Shown here one piece after another: positions 36,361-49,312 of a DNA stretch of 64,000 bases. The notes under the pieces were generated by a model that saw only the letters and a program-made list of their open reading frames with translations, had not been told where the DNA came from and made no database searches. The DNA lies in NCBI GenBank assembly GCA_035772735.1, contig JASDFA010000003.1, forward strand, positions 33,906,001 to 33,970,000, in the 5' to 3' direction. The position numbers were made by a program, and so were the translations under genes. Numbering within the stretch: the stretch's first letter is position 1; the number at the start of each line of letters is the position of its first letter. This DNA is from Datura wrightii (Eukaryota; Streptophyta; Magnoliopsida; Solanales; Solanaceae).

Positions 36361-36900
36361 AGTCGGAGTGTCGGTCTCTACATCCTTAACCCTAACTAAG
36401 TGGTACATGCAACCCTTAGAGATCATTTTCTGGGCCTTAAGGTATGAAATAAATCAACCGGCTGGTACAGTTGAGTTACCCTTCCATTCCAAAACTGACT
36501 CACCTGGAAATTGGAATTCCACTGCACGAGTCCTACAATTAATCAAAGCGTAACATGCAAACAACCAATCCATACCCAAAATAATGTCAAAGTCAGTCAT
36601 GGACAAATCTATTAAGTCCGCAGAGGTTACCTTATGCAACATCGTAATGGGGCAACACCTATACACCCGCCTAGCTACCACTGATTCACGAATTGTAGTA
36701 GATATGGAGAATGATTCTGACAAAATTTCAGGATTAACTCCAAAACTACAAGCAATATAAGGGGACACAAAAGATAAGGTAGCTCCTGGATCTAACAAAG
36801 CATAAGCATCAATATGGAAGACTTGCAACATACCCATGACCACATCTGGTGACGCCTTCTGCTCCTGGTGGGGTATTAGGGCATAAAATCGGTTTGGCGC
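36361..36900 (-). pseudogene. Element E aspartic protease
   Basis: 149 open codons on the minus strand (36903-36454). They start FYALIPHQEQKASPDVV and include ALLDPGATLSFVSP (catalytic Asp near 36795) and DLSMTDFDIILGMDWL. They end with the VEFQFPGESVLEWKGN strand region. Family members use D-S/T/P-G-A at the active site, so this domain looks complete apart from its linkers. Confidence 0.86.
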
Positions 36901-38039
36901 CAACTTCCTTTTGAACTAGTGGAGGCACCCTGTTGAGGGAGTTGTGCTCCTGGAGTAGTAGAATTGGATGTAGGGCAATCTCTGATATTGTGCTTGGGTT
37001 TTCCACACCCGAAACAAGCATCCGCACTGACTAGGCACTTTCCGGAGTGGTTCTCACCGCACTTTGTACAAACTAGGAAGGTGCGCTCCACCTGCATGCT
37101 ACCATGATCCCTCGAACTTGTAGCCTTGCTCCTCTGATCGCCTCTAAACCTGGACTGTGTGCTAGCCGATGATGGAGCTAGGGAAATAGACTTGTGCTGG
37201 GACTGCTGACGTGGTCCACCCCCTGATCTGTCCTGAGAAACCCCATGGCTGTCGGTCTTGGCCCTCTTGGCCTCTCTCTGCCTCCTATAGATCGAATCCA
37301 TCTGCTGGGCATGCAATACAATACGGGGAAAATCGATGAGCCGGTGTAGCATGGAAATCCGGCAATCCTTGTCCAAGTAATCTGCTACTCCATGCACAAA
37401 GTGGCTCACTCGAGCCCGCTGATCCACCACCAACTCTGGAGCATATTTAGATTGCCGAGTGAACTCCAAGGAATACTTCGGGACAGACATGTTCCTCTGC
37501 TTCAAATCAACAAAATCGGCCGCCTTAAGTTCCCTCATCTCCCGAGGGAAGAACCGATCCATAAACGCGATGTGGATCTCATCCCAACCTATCGGGCCTA
37601 CACTCGATGTCCTAGCACCTCCCCATTGCTTGAACCATATATGTGCGACCCCCTTGAGCTGTTAGGAGGTAAAATCAACATATTCCCCATTATTCACCCC
37701 CATAACCTGGGTGATCTTCAGAATTTCCTCAATAAAGTCATGTGGGTCCTCATCTACCTTCGACCCTCTAAACCCCGGAGGGCTCATCCTCAAAAAGTAC
37801 CTCACCCTACCAGCTTTCGCGTTCCCATTTTGCGGATAATGTTCCACAATCTGATTCTGGACTTGAGTTGTCATAGCCTATGCCAGTATTTGAATCGCAG
37901 CCCTAAACTCAGCGTGGGTTGTTGGCTTTGGTGCATGCTCCTCATGAACGACTGGAGCGGGCTGATGCTCACCATCATGGGCACCCTCATGATCATTACC
38001 ATTATTGTTTCTCCTTGTGTTTACCCAACGTGGAGGCAT
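36876..38039 (-). pseudogene. Element E gag
   Basis: The ATG at 38039-38037 begins MPPRWVNTRRN. A TAG replaces Gln about 50 codons in, and another stop follows DFTS (37662). Open stretches 37874-37662 and 37562-36876 (228 codons) cover the capsid: GSKVDEDPHDFIEEILKI, then MDRFFPREMRELKAADFV and YSLEFTRQSKYAPELV. A basic linker follows, then two knuckles, CTKCGENHSGKC and CFGCGKPKHNIRDC. Both keep all metal ligands. Confidence 0.87.
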
Positions 38040-38231
38040 GATTCTGCAAATGCGAATAACACGAATTAGAAGAGTAACAGATGTTCACTGCACGACGTAG
38101 ATCATGAAAGAAGGGAACATTTCCTAAACGTCTAGCAGCCTCTTCTTCATAAGTGTGGTGTGTTTCACACCCATGAAAAAGACTCTACTTAACGCAGCTT
38201 TCAAACTCCCTAGGACACTTCAAAATCTATG

Positions 38232-38244
38232 GCTCTGATACCAA
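38232..38244 (-). other. Element E primer binding site (initiator Met tRNA)
   Basis: The minus strand reads TTGGTATCAGAGC, identical to the usual primer site for initiator Met tRNA, three bases after the 5' LTR end. Confidence 0.92.
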
Positions 38245-38247
38245 TTT

Positions 38248-40529
38248 TGTCATGACCCGAATGGAGGCCTAGATCATCGACACGGGACATGAAGCCCTGA
38301 GAGACTCCAAGTCAACCCATAGCATGAGCATACATCTAATTCAATCACATGAGTGGAAGGCTTAGCATAAAGAACGTAATCATAAACATAACATAAGGGA
38401 AAATATAACTAGACTTATACAATACGGCGGGATATATCTTGTAGTCTAATAAGCCTCTAAACATGAAAGGAGGATTGATGGGACAACCTCCCAACTAATC
38501 CAACATCTAGAAACTGATGAAATAACATAGAGTGTGAAAATGTATCCCTCAGAACATGATCACTCACCAAGTTCTCTGAGAGCAAGGCTGGAACTAGCTA
38601 CGAGTGAGGATAATCCTGAGAACTAGGACCTGTATCATGAAATGATACAACATAGAAAGTATGCGGTCAGTACGTTGAATGTACTGAGTATGCAAGGTAA
38701 GTAAAAAGGACATTTAAAAGAAGAATAAAGTCAATAAAAGATCATAAGAGTAGAACAACATGATCGCGTCTTAAATCGTTATAACATATCATATGGCTTA
38801 AGGTTTCAAAACATTCATAACATGAACATAGGCATAATCATAATAAAAGAACCTTGCATAACATAAGTTGAGCCAACCTACATAATCATAACATTCATAA
38901 ATCATGAGGAACAATGGGAGATTCTCTTAATCGACATACCTCACATGAGCACACATGAAGCCCGACTTATAACCCCAGTCTGGAGGGTGTTTGTACCTTT
39001 CCAAGACTAGGAACCATGAAAGTGTGATATAACCATGAAAAAGGGCCATTTGGGCTAGGGACAAACATGAAAAGGAGTCCCAACATACCTATGGTGACAT
39101 GTAGTTCATGAGATCCGAGGCTTGACTTGATCTCCAAACGTTCTCGGTGGTCGATACTACTCCTAAAACATATATAGTGCTCATAATAATACATACATGA
39201 GTTTATGGCTAGTTAAATCATGCTAATCATAAACATGCTTGAACATATGTGAACTAGCCATGACATGAGGCCCGTGAGTTGGCTAAAAAGATAATTCATG
39301 ATTTATAAGATTCATACATACTTGTAAATCATGCATATAGCTTGAATTTAATAAAATCATAATAGGTAACACAATGAATCCATAATTTCAAACATAATTC
39401 ATGATGGGCTTGTAAAGAACATCGATGGAATAATAGATCATATATCGATACATCATGGGGCATGCATAATTGAGCTTAATTTATTAGAAATAAAATCAAT
39501 AATGCTAAAATCAATTTAAATCTTAAAAGATGATCAAAATTCATAGATTATGATAATATTTCAAAATCACAAAACCCATAATTAAATCATTAGGTTTTAT
39601 ACAAATCGAATATAAATCCTATGAGCTTTTAAATAAATTTTGAGTGAAATGATTGAGTAGGGACATGGGTGTAGAATAATCCACCCATTGAAGACCTTAC
39701 ATATATGGGATTATCGAATTTTAACCCTTCTTTAAAGCCCAAGAATGAATTTGGAAGAATTGAGAAGGAACACCTTGAATCACCTCCTAATCTTCTCTCT
39801 ATACTCTTGCATGCATGAATGAGGGTTTAAGAAGGTTTATATTCTTAAAAACCTAGCTTTCCTAAGCTAAAACAACGTATTTTAGGGCCTTATATCGTGA
39901 AAAAGTCAAAAGTACCCTTAATGAACCTGCCCTAAAAATTAGCCAGATTAAACCCATGGATGGGACTAATAGGTCGTTGGAACCAAGGACGACCTCTCAT
40001 GTCCCTCGTTGTATGGACTGTTGATGACCCCTTTTCGGAACCAAACAATGGCTTGTCAGGATGGCTCGTACCTTCAACAAATGACTCTTCACAACGCCCG
40101 TGGTTAGCCCCCTGAACTTTGGCATCTCATCTTTTAACGGGTCTCACAACAACTCAACACAACCAAAAACTAGTCCTTGTTTCCTTCCTTCAAACCCACT
40201 GGAAAAACCACATCTCTAACAACGACTACAAACTAGGACTCGTGGTCTCTTCTAACGGATCTTTGAGTCACCCTTTGTAAGACATCTAAAGAATCTAACT
40301 CCTTCCCATGACTGCTAACGACGACTCGTTGTTTCCCACAACGATTCATCCTGTCTTTCATGGTTTACACTGTCACCCATCTCAGAATTGACCAACGACT
40401 CGTTACAATGACTCGTGGTATGTCACCACGAGTCGTACCTTGACCTGTTCTTAGATATTTTCCCCCATTCCCTGTAGTTTTTAATTTTTCACTTCCGAGT
40501 CTACTCCTACGCACTTCCAAGGTATTATA
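38248..40529 (-). repeat. Element E 5' LTR
   Basis: 2282 bp; on the minus strand from TATAATACCTTGG (40529) to CATTCGGGTCATGACA (38248). It aligns with 30888-33184. ACGA(G/C)TCGT motifs occur at 40321-40330, 40395-40404 and 40411-40440. Confidence 0.88.
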
Positions 40530-43397
40530 GGCATAGGTTTGATTGATCCTTAGCCCACTTGATACTAGACACTAGTCCTAAAAATATGCATATGCTGTCC
40601 ATCATTTTTTTTGACGAAGCTAACCATTATTTTTCAACAAAGCTGACCATCGTCTAGTGATGAAGCTGAATAATCAAATACATATCAAATTTGAAATTAT
40701 ATATGAGGAGCTTTTTCTCAAACCATACCACAAGCTGAACGTAAAAGAGGAGTCTTAACTCCAAAATCATGTGGTAAGCTTAATCGTGAAATCATAGGCA
40801 TTGACCGATACTTTAACATGCTTGAGAATACTTAATTTACTTGAAAACATGATTTTAAACATGGGTAACTTGAAAACATGTTCTTCAGCAATAATATCAC
40901 ATCATACCTGAACATTCATCATAAATCTCAACTTTCATGAATTTCTCATAAATGGGCATTTTAATTTGTAAAGCTTGAAAACATGATTTTAATTGAAAAC
41001 AATGTAAAACTTGCCCATGAATCATAATTAAATAGTAGAAATATATTTAGATCATGCCCATGTAGAAAATTAGGAAAATTCATGCATTGGGTTAAAACCC
41101 CATAGAATTTAACATATGGATTTTCATGATTTAGAGAGGGATTGGGCATGGGTGTGAATAAATTCACCTATTCATAACCCTACATACCTGGGCTGATGAT
41201 CCCTTGACTTTCCTTGAAGAGTCCATGATTTGAAGAGGTTGAAGAAGAACTCTAGCTCCTTTCTTGAGAGAAAATCTAATCTAAGAATGTTTGAAGAGAC
41301 TAAGGATTTATGCTATGTTAAACCCTTTAATCTGACCTAAAGAAAGACCAAAACGATGTCATTTAGGTGTTAGATGCATAGGAGTTTACCAAAACTCACG
41401 AAAATTATCAAAATAAAATATGTAACTGGCAGTTACTACGACCAACAGTACAGGTCGTAGGTTGATTGTATGACTCGTACTAAGAGTTGTACAATGCTTG
41501 TTGTATCTTCACAAAATCGCTCATAATATTTTACTCCGAAGTCCGATTGGCGCAAGGTTGGATGAGTTGGAAAGAAGATTCAAACGGATTCAATTTGATA
41601 TGATGAATCACCCAAAAATTTTTGTAACATGGGAGCTATGATCGGTGGAATTTGACCCTTATACGAACCAACACGAAAAGCCCAATCGCTACGAAGGCTC
41701 TCAACTCAAGTTCATGCTAGAGGTTCCTTATGACAATAATTTGCATCCAATGCACTTCTTACACTTTCAAATTAATCTTAACACCTTGTTTCCATAAATT
41801 CATCAGGTATGGATCTATCCTCATACCTAGAAGGGTTCCTAACTTAGCCCGAAAGTCCACGGCATTATAATATATCAACTCATGTCTGAACCAATGATTC
41901 ACACCATTATATTACGACTCATACCATGAGTCGTACCACCAACCTATGACTCATGGTTTCCTCCAATGACTAATGAGTCCATTTTTTCCCAACTCTCTGA
42001 ATATTTCCATGACTCATACCATGACCTGTAACTCCATCCTACGAGTCATACTATTACATGTATAATCATTCACATGATAACTCCAAAGACTTGCTTCGAC
42101 TTCTAGCCACGGGTCATACCCACATACTATGGCTCGTAGTGGGGACTCGTGGTTGGAAAACAACTTATCTGATCTGGACCATAGGTCTTCCTATGACCCG
42201 TACTACCAACCTACGACTCGTAGGTTGAGTCGTACTGAAGTAAATCTTTTTCCAACTTTTCTTGCTGATCACACATCAAATCTTAGGTCTTGTATTAGGA
42301 ACTTTTGGGGTATTACAGTGTAATCTTGAAAGGAAGGCTTTTGGCAAAAATTAGAGTTGACGTGCCAAGGTATGTAAAGGCATCCCTTTCCCTGTTTTTC
42401 AAGAACAAAACTAAGTCATTGAAAGGATCAATATTCCTATTTTTTTTTAAAATCATATTGTGTCATGTATGATCCTATCCAAAGGGTTGGAAATACTTGG
42501 CATAAAGCTTGAATCATTGAGAATGGTTGAATGGAAAAAATGTGAAGCGAAAGGCATAATTTTTATACGATTATTATCGTAGTTGTAAATCGAGTCTGAA
42601 GTCCCCTTAACATTGGCACCATGAGCTGGTCCTTTGTAGTATATTGTATATGTTATGTTGAATATATGTTAAGATCTGGTCACTCAGTGAAATTGGTAGG
42701 AAATGCTAGGATGACAACATGTTATCGAACTTAAGCTAAGAAGATGGCACAAAGCTGATTGAGGGTAAACGAGCTTATTGAAATGATGTTTTAATAATAT
42801 GGTTACTCCCTCCTATATGTTAAAGTTTAAATTTTTTAGGGTAAAAAGGAGATTTTATGTTTCCCCTCCTTAAAGCTGAGCAAACGGCACATAGCGAATA
42901 AGCAAAGTCGATAGATGTTAACGAGGAAAGTGTGGCTAAGTTGTTAATCTTTTTGTGACATTATAAAAAGGGAAGATAAGAGTAAATCTTATACCTTTTA
43001 AGGTAATATGTGAGTAATATGTACTGTTCCCATAATTTCTTTCTAGAACCTTTGAACGAAGCTAAAATAAGCAAGACAAGGATTAGCAGATAAAGAATTG
43101 TATAGAAATGAGCTCTATGTGTTTCTATCCAAGCAATATGTTAAATTGGTAGAATTATTTGTAATCCTACAAAAGTTCTCATGTTGTCTAAACCTCTTGA
43201 AGGTCTTTCGAGTAACTGAGTCGACATGTTTATATATAATTTGATAGCTTTATGTGATATGTGTGCTCACTTGCATTTATGTGTTACGAAAGAGGCCTAT
43301 TCCGGCCAAAGATTTAACATTTGTCACTTATATGTCATATGTGTTAGATTAACTCAGTATAAGCCATATTGGCCCCATTTATGATTGTGATTGACAA

Positions 43398-43672
43398 TTA
43401 TTTTTATTTAATCCCCGGTATGACATAGCGGTTAGAGATATTTTTTATCCCGTTATGGTACACTGGCTGGAGATATTTTTATTTTACCCGGTATGACACA
43501 CCAGGTGGAGATATTTTTATTTTACCCCGGTATGGCACACTGACTGGAGATATTTTATTTTACCAGGTATAATACACCGACTGGAGATATTTTTATTTTA
43601 TCCCGGTATGGTACACCGGCTAGAGATAGTTCTATTTTACCCCAGTATGGTACACTGGCTGGAGGCACTTTT
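43398..43672. repeat. 39-bp tandem array in C 5' LTR
   Basis: About seven imperfect copies of a 39-bp unit whose consensus is close to TTTTACCCCGGTATGGCACA followed by CCGGCTGGAGATATTTTTA. The same array is in the 3' LTR at 49034-49312. Copies vary by substitutions and 1-3 base indels. Confidence 0.85.
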
Positions 43673-44377
43673 ATATGGATTTTATGGTCTGTTGGCCGCT
43701 GGTATTACAATTATAGTTTTTCTCGTGCATTACTTGGTTGCTTTTGCACGTGAGTATTGACTTATTTCCAGGTTTAAGTTTCCAGGATTCCAAGTTGTTA
43801 CAATTCCTTATTTCTAGTTCAGTTATAATTTCTATCTTACATATTTACAGTTTTCTGCCGTACATACCAATACATTTCATTCCGTCTAATGTCCCTTCAC
43901 TTGGGGACCTATGCTCATGCCGCAGGTGCAGGTAGAGCTCGGGATTGCCATTTGCAGTAGCAGTTCGTAAGATCAGCAGATGTGTTGGTATGCTCCTTTC
44001 TTTCTAGAGCTAAGATCTAGTTTTATTTCTATTAGAGTTTTGAGATTCAGTTATAGGTAGATCCGATGCGTGTTTTGACCATCAGTTCAGTTTATTCATT
44101 AGAGGTTTTGTGGACGTAGTATGTATAGTATTATTCAGTTTGTGGCCTTGCCAGCTCTCCGTTGCTTGATTTAGCATAGTCATGGCCTTGTCGGCATTTC
44201 AATTATTCATTTGTGGTGGTTTAGACCTTATGGGTCCAGATGATTACTCTAGTTGATTATGACAGGTGTCTTGGATGGCCTAAGTGTTACAGTTACAGAT
44301 TCTATATAGTCGGCTTCCCGGTCAGTCAGTTATCGGGAGCCAATCGGGTCCTCCCCTTTTTTTGGGGCGTTATAGAC

Positions 44378-44390
44378 TTGGTATCAGAGC
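44378..44390 (+). other. Element C primer binding site (initiator Met tRNA)
   Basis: TTGGTATCAGAGC, a perfect match to the usual initiator Met tRNA site, three bases after the 5' LTR end. Confidence 0.9.
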
Positions 44391-45768
44391 GAAGTCGTAT
44401 CCTAGTGAGTCCACAAGCCGTGTCTTGTAGAGTCTTTCTAATGGGTATGTTGTGCACCATACTTATAATCAGGAGGCTACACGACATTTAGGAGTTGTTT
44501 CACTTTGTTCATTATTTCGTGTTATAGAGAAAGATGTAAGAGGTGTTTGAAATCTAAATCGTGCTTATGTTTTAGAATTCGCCTGGAGTAAGGAAAATTG
44601 CTACGTGATTTATCGGCACTGATGTTTGAAAGGGTCCTAGTCGCCCTCCTGCCGATCCAAGAAATAGATTAGAGGCTCAAAGCGAGTTTCCCATTCCTCA
44701 TACAATAGTTCCTCCATGTTCCAGTCGAAATTAATGTGTGAAGGAATTTAGCCCCTCCTATTGTTTTAGATTCGGTAGAGCTAAAAGAAGGTAGAGTTAT
44801 TGATCCTTCAGCACCTGTTGTACCTTCAAGTATATAAAAGGGACGAGATTTTGAGAATGCATTTCAGATGTTAACCCGAGTAGTGACGTTTCAAAATCAA
44901 CAGTTGAAATTAATGGCAGGGTCTAGGGGAAATGCTTTTGAGAGCTCTAGTGCCTAGGAGTTTTGATTGTAAATCCCCTATCCTTCATGAATTAGTACTT
45001 ACCATGGGAACTTCGACAGGTTCGAGCTAATAAGTATTTGTACCTAGAGTAGGGCATCATGAGTATTCGCAAATATAGTATCAGGTTTACTTTTTTGTCC
45101 CAATATGCTTCAGATTGGGTGTAGAATACAAGGGATAAATTATATTAGTTATATTAGGTTTGAAACCCCATCTGGTCCCAGAGTGTTTGGGAATATATAC
45201 ACAGAAAGATATGACTATTGCTCGGATACAAGCATTTGCTCACAAGATAGAGTATCTGATTCACCTTCTTCAAGTACCGACATAAAAGTAGAATACAGTG
45301 GGGGAGACCAGGTCAACATGATTATTTAAGGCCCCTCGTAGTGTTTCAAGGCATTGGGTGGCCAGACCTTTAGTTTCTCTTGAAGATTTAGTCCCTTTTT
45401 CCCCCTGGATCAGGCTTTGGTTTTAGTTATCAGGACCGCCATAATGGGCCGTGGTAAAAGCAGGGGTAAAAGCGCAGGTTCAGATTTAACATTGATCATA
45501 TATCTTAAGTAGTGAATAGAAAGTGGTATTGGAGTTAATCATCTTCCATGTTAGTGTATAAATTTGCTTACGATTAGAAAAGTTCATCGATTATGTGGTT
45601 CTAAGGCATGTTTGTCTTATGTTAGATAAATAGATTGAGTTGAATAAGTATAATTTGATATGAATAAATGAAAGAAAAAGATATGTTTACGAATATATGG
45701 AATGTATGTCTATGACAGAAGACAAGCAAGAGTTAAAGGTGTTACGACATTCGAGTAGGAATGTCCCT
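44391..45768 (+). pseudogene. Element C internal region with gag remnant
   Basis: Only 1.4 kb separates primer site and polypurine tract. Around 44645-44720 the frame reads PPADPRNRLEAQSEFPIPH. Around 44853-44925 it reads FENAFQMLTRVVTFQNQQL, which looks like the N-terminal part of a gypsy gag. Gly/Arg-rich sequence near 45420-45470 may be the gag C-terminus. No protease, RT, RNase H or integrase motif is visible. The region is either a large deletion derivative or a non-autonomous family; the sequence alone does not decide. Confidence 0.6.
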
Positions 45769-45778
45769 AGGGGGAGAA
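45769..45778 (+). other. Element C polypurine tract
   Basis: AGGGGGAGAA directly before the 3' LTR start TGTTACACCC. It follows the ACATTCGAGTAGGAATGTCC box, equivalent to the box before the tracts of A, E, F and G. Confidence 0.85.
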
Positions 45779-47436
45779 TGTTACACCCTGGAGAAACTTT
45801 TGGTGATTATTTGATATTTGTGTACTATGTTAAAGGAAGTATGGGTTGTCTATTGGTCGTAGATAACAAGGAAATATGTACGAATGGAAAAGCAAAGAGT
45901 ATGTGAAGTTCATCTGTAAGGGTCAAATTTAAATGATCATATCTCAAGATATATAATAAATTAGAAGCCCCATGACCTATCAAATTGAAGTTCTTTGAAT
46001 GTAGTTTGAATAGAAAAAAACCCCTCATCAATCGGAGTTCGGAGTAAAAGGTTATTCTCGTTTGAAGACAGCACTATCAGCTGGGAAAGCGCCCAGGCGC
46101 ATGGGCATCGAGACAGGCAGGCAGCAGGCACGTGAGGGCATGTCACATGGGCGCCGCACGCAGGTACCACCCAGGCCTTTTCCAACCCACCTATATGAAG
46201 TAAAATTGAGCTAAAAACGCATTTTTACTCCATTTTACTTGATTTTTTTTAGAATTCAGAGAATTCAAAGCCCTATCACATGGTGAAAAGATATCCCAGT
46301 TAAGAAACTTCACTCTTGTCTCTTTTGTGCTTTGGGAAGAGAACCTTAGAAGAAAGTCATGGCTTGTTGTTTTCTTGTTGTTGATTCTGGTGTTGCTACA
46401 TTTTTTGTTGATTCTAGGCAGAAGAAAGAGTAGTAGTGCACTCCTACTTTAGCTAATAACATCTCCAAGAAAGGGTAAGCAATTTCCTTTTTGATTTCTT
46501 TGAGTTTATGAGGTTAAAACTTGGACAATGTTGTAGTATTTTGTTGTTGTTTCTTTGTGTTTTCTTGTGGCATGTTGCTGCCCATTTTTCCAGAACTTTT
46601 GTGAAGTGAAGTTGTTGCTTGTTGTGTTTATAAATTGGACTTTGAAGGAGCCTTAAGGTGTAAGATTGAAAGGAAGGTTTTTGGCAAAAATTAGAGTCAA
46701 CGTGCCAGGGTATGTAAAGGCGTCCCTTTCCCTGTTTTTGAAGCATGAAACTAAGTCATTGAAATGATCAATAATCCTATATTTTTTAAAATAATATTGA
46801 GGCATGTATGATCCTGTCCAAAGGGTTGGAAATACTTGCATAAAGCTTGAATTGTTAAGAATGGTAGAAGCGAAAAAATGTGAAGTGAAAGGCGTAATTT
46901 TTATACAATTATTGTCGTAGTTGTAAATTGAGTTTGAAGTCCCCTTAACATGGGCACCGTGAGCTGGTCCTTTAGCAGTATATTATATATGTGATGCTGA
47001 ATATATGTTAAGATCTCGTCACTTAGTGAAATTGGTAGGAAATGCTAAGACGACGACATGTGATCGAACTTAAGCTAAGAAGATCATGCTAAGCCGATTG
47101 AGGGTAAACAAGCTTATTGAAATGGAATTTTAATAATATTGTCACTCCCTCCTATATGTTTATGTTTTAAGGTTCTTAAGGTAAAAATGATATTTTATGT
47201 TTCCCCTCCTTAAAGCTAAGCAAGCGGCACGTAGAGAATAAGCTAAGTCGATAGATGTTAACGAGGAAAGCATGGCTAAGTTGTTAATCTCTTTGTGACA
47301 TTATAAATAGAGAAGATAAGAGTAAATGTTATACCTTTTAAGGTAATATGTGATAAATATTCACTCTACCGTAATTTCTTTCTTGAGCCTTTGAACGACG
47401 TTAAACTATAAGCAAGACGAGGATTAGCAGATAAAG

Positions 47437-48687
47437 TTGTAAATTAGGTAAAGAGGTAAGTACATGTAAGAATCGATGAAATAGTGAACACGACAATAAA
47501 GGCTTAAGTGTAGAGTGAATCATGTTTGGAAAATAAGGTAAGATGAATAAGTAGAGTAGAGCTAAAGGTTGTTTACTTAGATGATAAGGGTTGCGATTTT
47601 GAACAAGTTAGGCAACAACTAGCAAGATTAACCCTGTTCTAAAGACGTTTAGAAAAAGAGTTATAAATTAAGTTGTTTATGTTCGGTATGTGCTACATTG
47701 ATGAATAGCTAGTAAATTGTTAACCTTCTACGAAATAATTAAAGTTGAATGTCTGTAAAATAGTAACTTAAGTTGAGAAGCTCTGTATTATACCCCTAAA
47801 CGATTATGTTAAGTTATCTATTCTAAGTGTTGAAATTATCTACCATATCTAAAAAGGGTAATCCTAGGATCTTCAAAGTCGCATATGATGATGTAAGCTT
47901 TCTTAATCTCCTTAGATAATTGCAAAGTTATGTAAGTCAATCCAACATCATCTAAATTACGGCTATATATCTTTATTTGCCTATAAGGCATCACATAGAG
48001 AGTTGCTCACGAGTTCCGAAGTTATAGAGCTCCAAGTCTCAGAGCCTTAAGTTATGTCTTCACATCCCTAATTTATGTTGAAATGTGCTAGCTAATCTAA
48101 GAAGTTCCAAGAGACCATATTTCGAGAATCAAGCTAATTTCTCGGTCAAGTATTTGAAGTTGCGTAAAAATCTAAGAACTCAAGTTTTTATATGTCTTTC
48201 ATATAGTTGAATTCTTTCAGTTATATTCAAGTCAGTCATCTATATGTTTAGCTCTTGTTGAGTTATCATTTCAATTTCCTAAATTCAGAGGAGAGATTCT
48301 CCCATGTACCAATGTTCCTAATGTCTAAGTAAGTTTAACCGTAGACTATGATAATAATCAGTTAAGCTTAAAACTTTGAATACCATTAAGTCTCCTAGAG
48401 ATCACCCAGTTAACTAAATATGAGTTATACGTTATATAGAAGTCTCATACATTGTATGTCTATAGTTCAGCTCTTAACTCTATGTATATGTTTAGCGTTA
48501 TGATAAATAACTCCAAGTTCCTAGTTATAATTTCCATGTTTTCCCGAAAATAAGTCAAATGAATTAAGAACGATATGTGCTCATCTATGTGATTAGTTTG
48601 GCAATGAAATTCCAATGTATAATTGTCGGTACAGGTAAAAGAACCACCTAGTGGCCAGTATGTATTTGCAGTTCCCATATGTTAAAG
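47437..48687 (+). other. Segment present only in the 3' LTR of C
   Basis: 1251 bp with no counterpart in the 5' LTR, where the flanks meet at about 43095. TAAAG occurs at both ends (47432-47436 and 48683-48687) and once at the 5' LTR junction, which fits a deletion in the 5' LTR. No gene is visible in it; it is AT-rich with scattered short frames. Confidence 0.7.
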
Positions 48688-49033
48688 AATTGTGTAGAAA
48701 TGAGCTCTATGTATTTCTATCCAAGCAATATATTAAATTGGTAGGATTATTTGTAGGACATTGTTTGTAAGCCTACAAAAGTTCTTATGTTGTCTAAACC
48801 TCTTGAAGGTCCTTCGAGTAACTGAGTTGACATGTTTATATATAATTTGAAAGCTTTACATGATATATATGCATATTTTCTACCTTTACATCATATGTGT
48901 GCTCACTTGCATTTATGTGTTATGAAAGAGGCCTATTTCGGTTACATAGTTAACATTTTTCATTTATATGCCATATGTGTTAAATTGACTCAGTATAAGC
49001 CCTGTCGGCCCCATTTATAATTATGATTGACAA

Positions 49034-49312
49034 TTATTTTTATTTTACCCTGGTATGGAACACTAGTTGGAGATATTTTTATTTTATCCTGGTATGGCAC
49101 ACCAGCTGGAGATATTTTTATTTTACCCCGGTATGGCACACCAGCTGGAGATATTTTTATTTTACCATGGTATGGCACACCGCTGGAGATATTTTATTTT
49201 ACCCCGGCATGGTATACCAACTGGAGAAATTTTTATTTTACCACGGTATGGTACACAGGCTGGAGATAGTTCTAATTTACCCCGATATGGTACACCGGCT
49301 GGAGGCATTTTT
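49034..49312. repeat. 39-bp tandem array in C 3' LTR
   Basis: About seven copies of the same unit as at 43398-43672. The unit is a multiple of three, so several frames stay open together (three overlapping frames between 49023 and 49397) and give repetitive WYGTPAGDIFI-type translations. Confidence 0.88.

Larger units (their letters stand above)
30888..40529 (-). mobile_element. Element E: full-length Tekay/Del-type chromovirus
   Basis: 9.6 kb on the minus strand: 5' LTR 40529-38248, primer site, gag from 38039, protease, RT, RNase H, integrase and chromodomain to 33430, tract 33197-33185, 3' LTR 33184-30888. The target duplication is AGCAT (30883-30887) against GGCAT (40530-40534). It is the only element here with both LTRs and all domains and no insert. 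It still has several stops, so it is probably inactive. It sits in solo LTR D and is therefore younger than D and C. Confidence 0.9.
29935..42317 (-). mobile_element. D: solo Tekay/Del-type LTR in C, hosting E
   Basis: On the minus strand it starts TGTAATACCCCAAAAGTTCC at 42317 and ends CGGGTTGTGGCA at 29935. It is flanked by a perfect duplication GTGTA (29930-29934 and 42318-42322). Without E (30888-40529) it is about 2.7 kb and contains no primer site, coding region or tract, so it is a solo LTR. Its start is closest to that of the G 3' LTR. The right part, 40530-42317, has many ACGA(G/C)TCGT variants, for example near 42211-42237. Confidence 0.86.
29076..44374 (+). repeat. Element C 5' LTR (interrupted by D and E)
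   Basis: The two pieces 29076-29934 and 42323-44374, joined across the GTGTA duplication, align with 45779-50013. The LTR ends GGGGCGTTATA next to the primer site. Relative to the 3' LTR it lacks 1251 bp (counterpart 47437-48687). It contains the 39-bp tandem array at 43398-43672. Confidence 0.82.
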
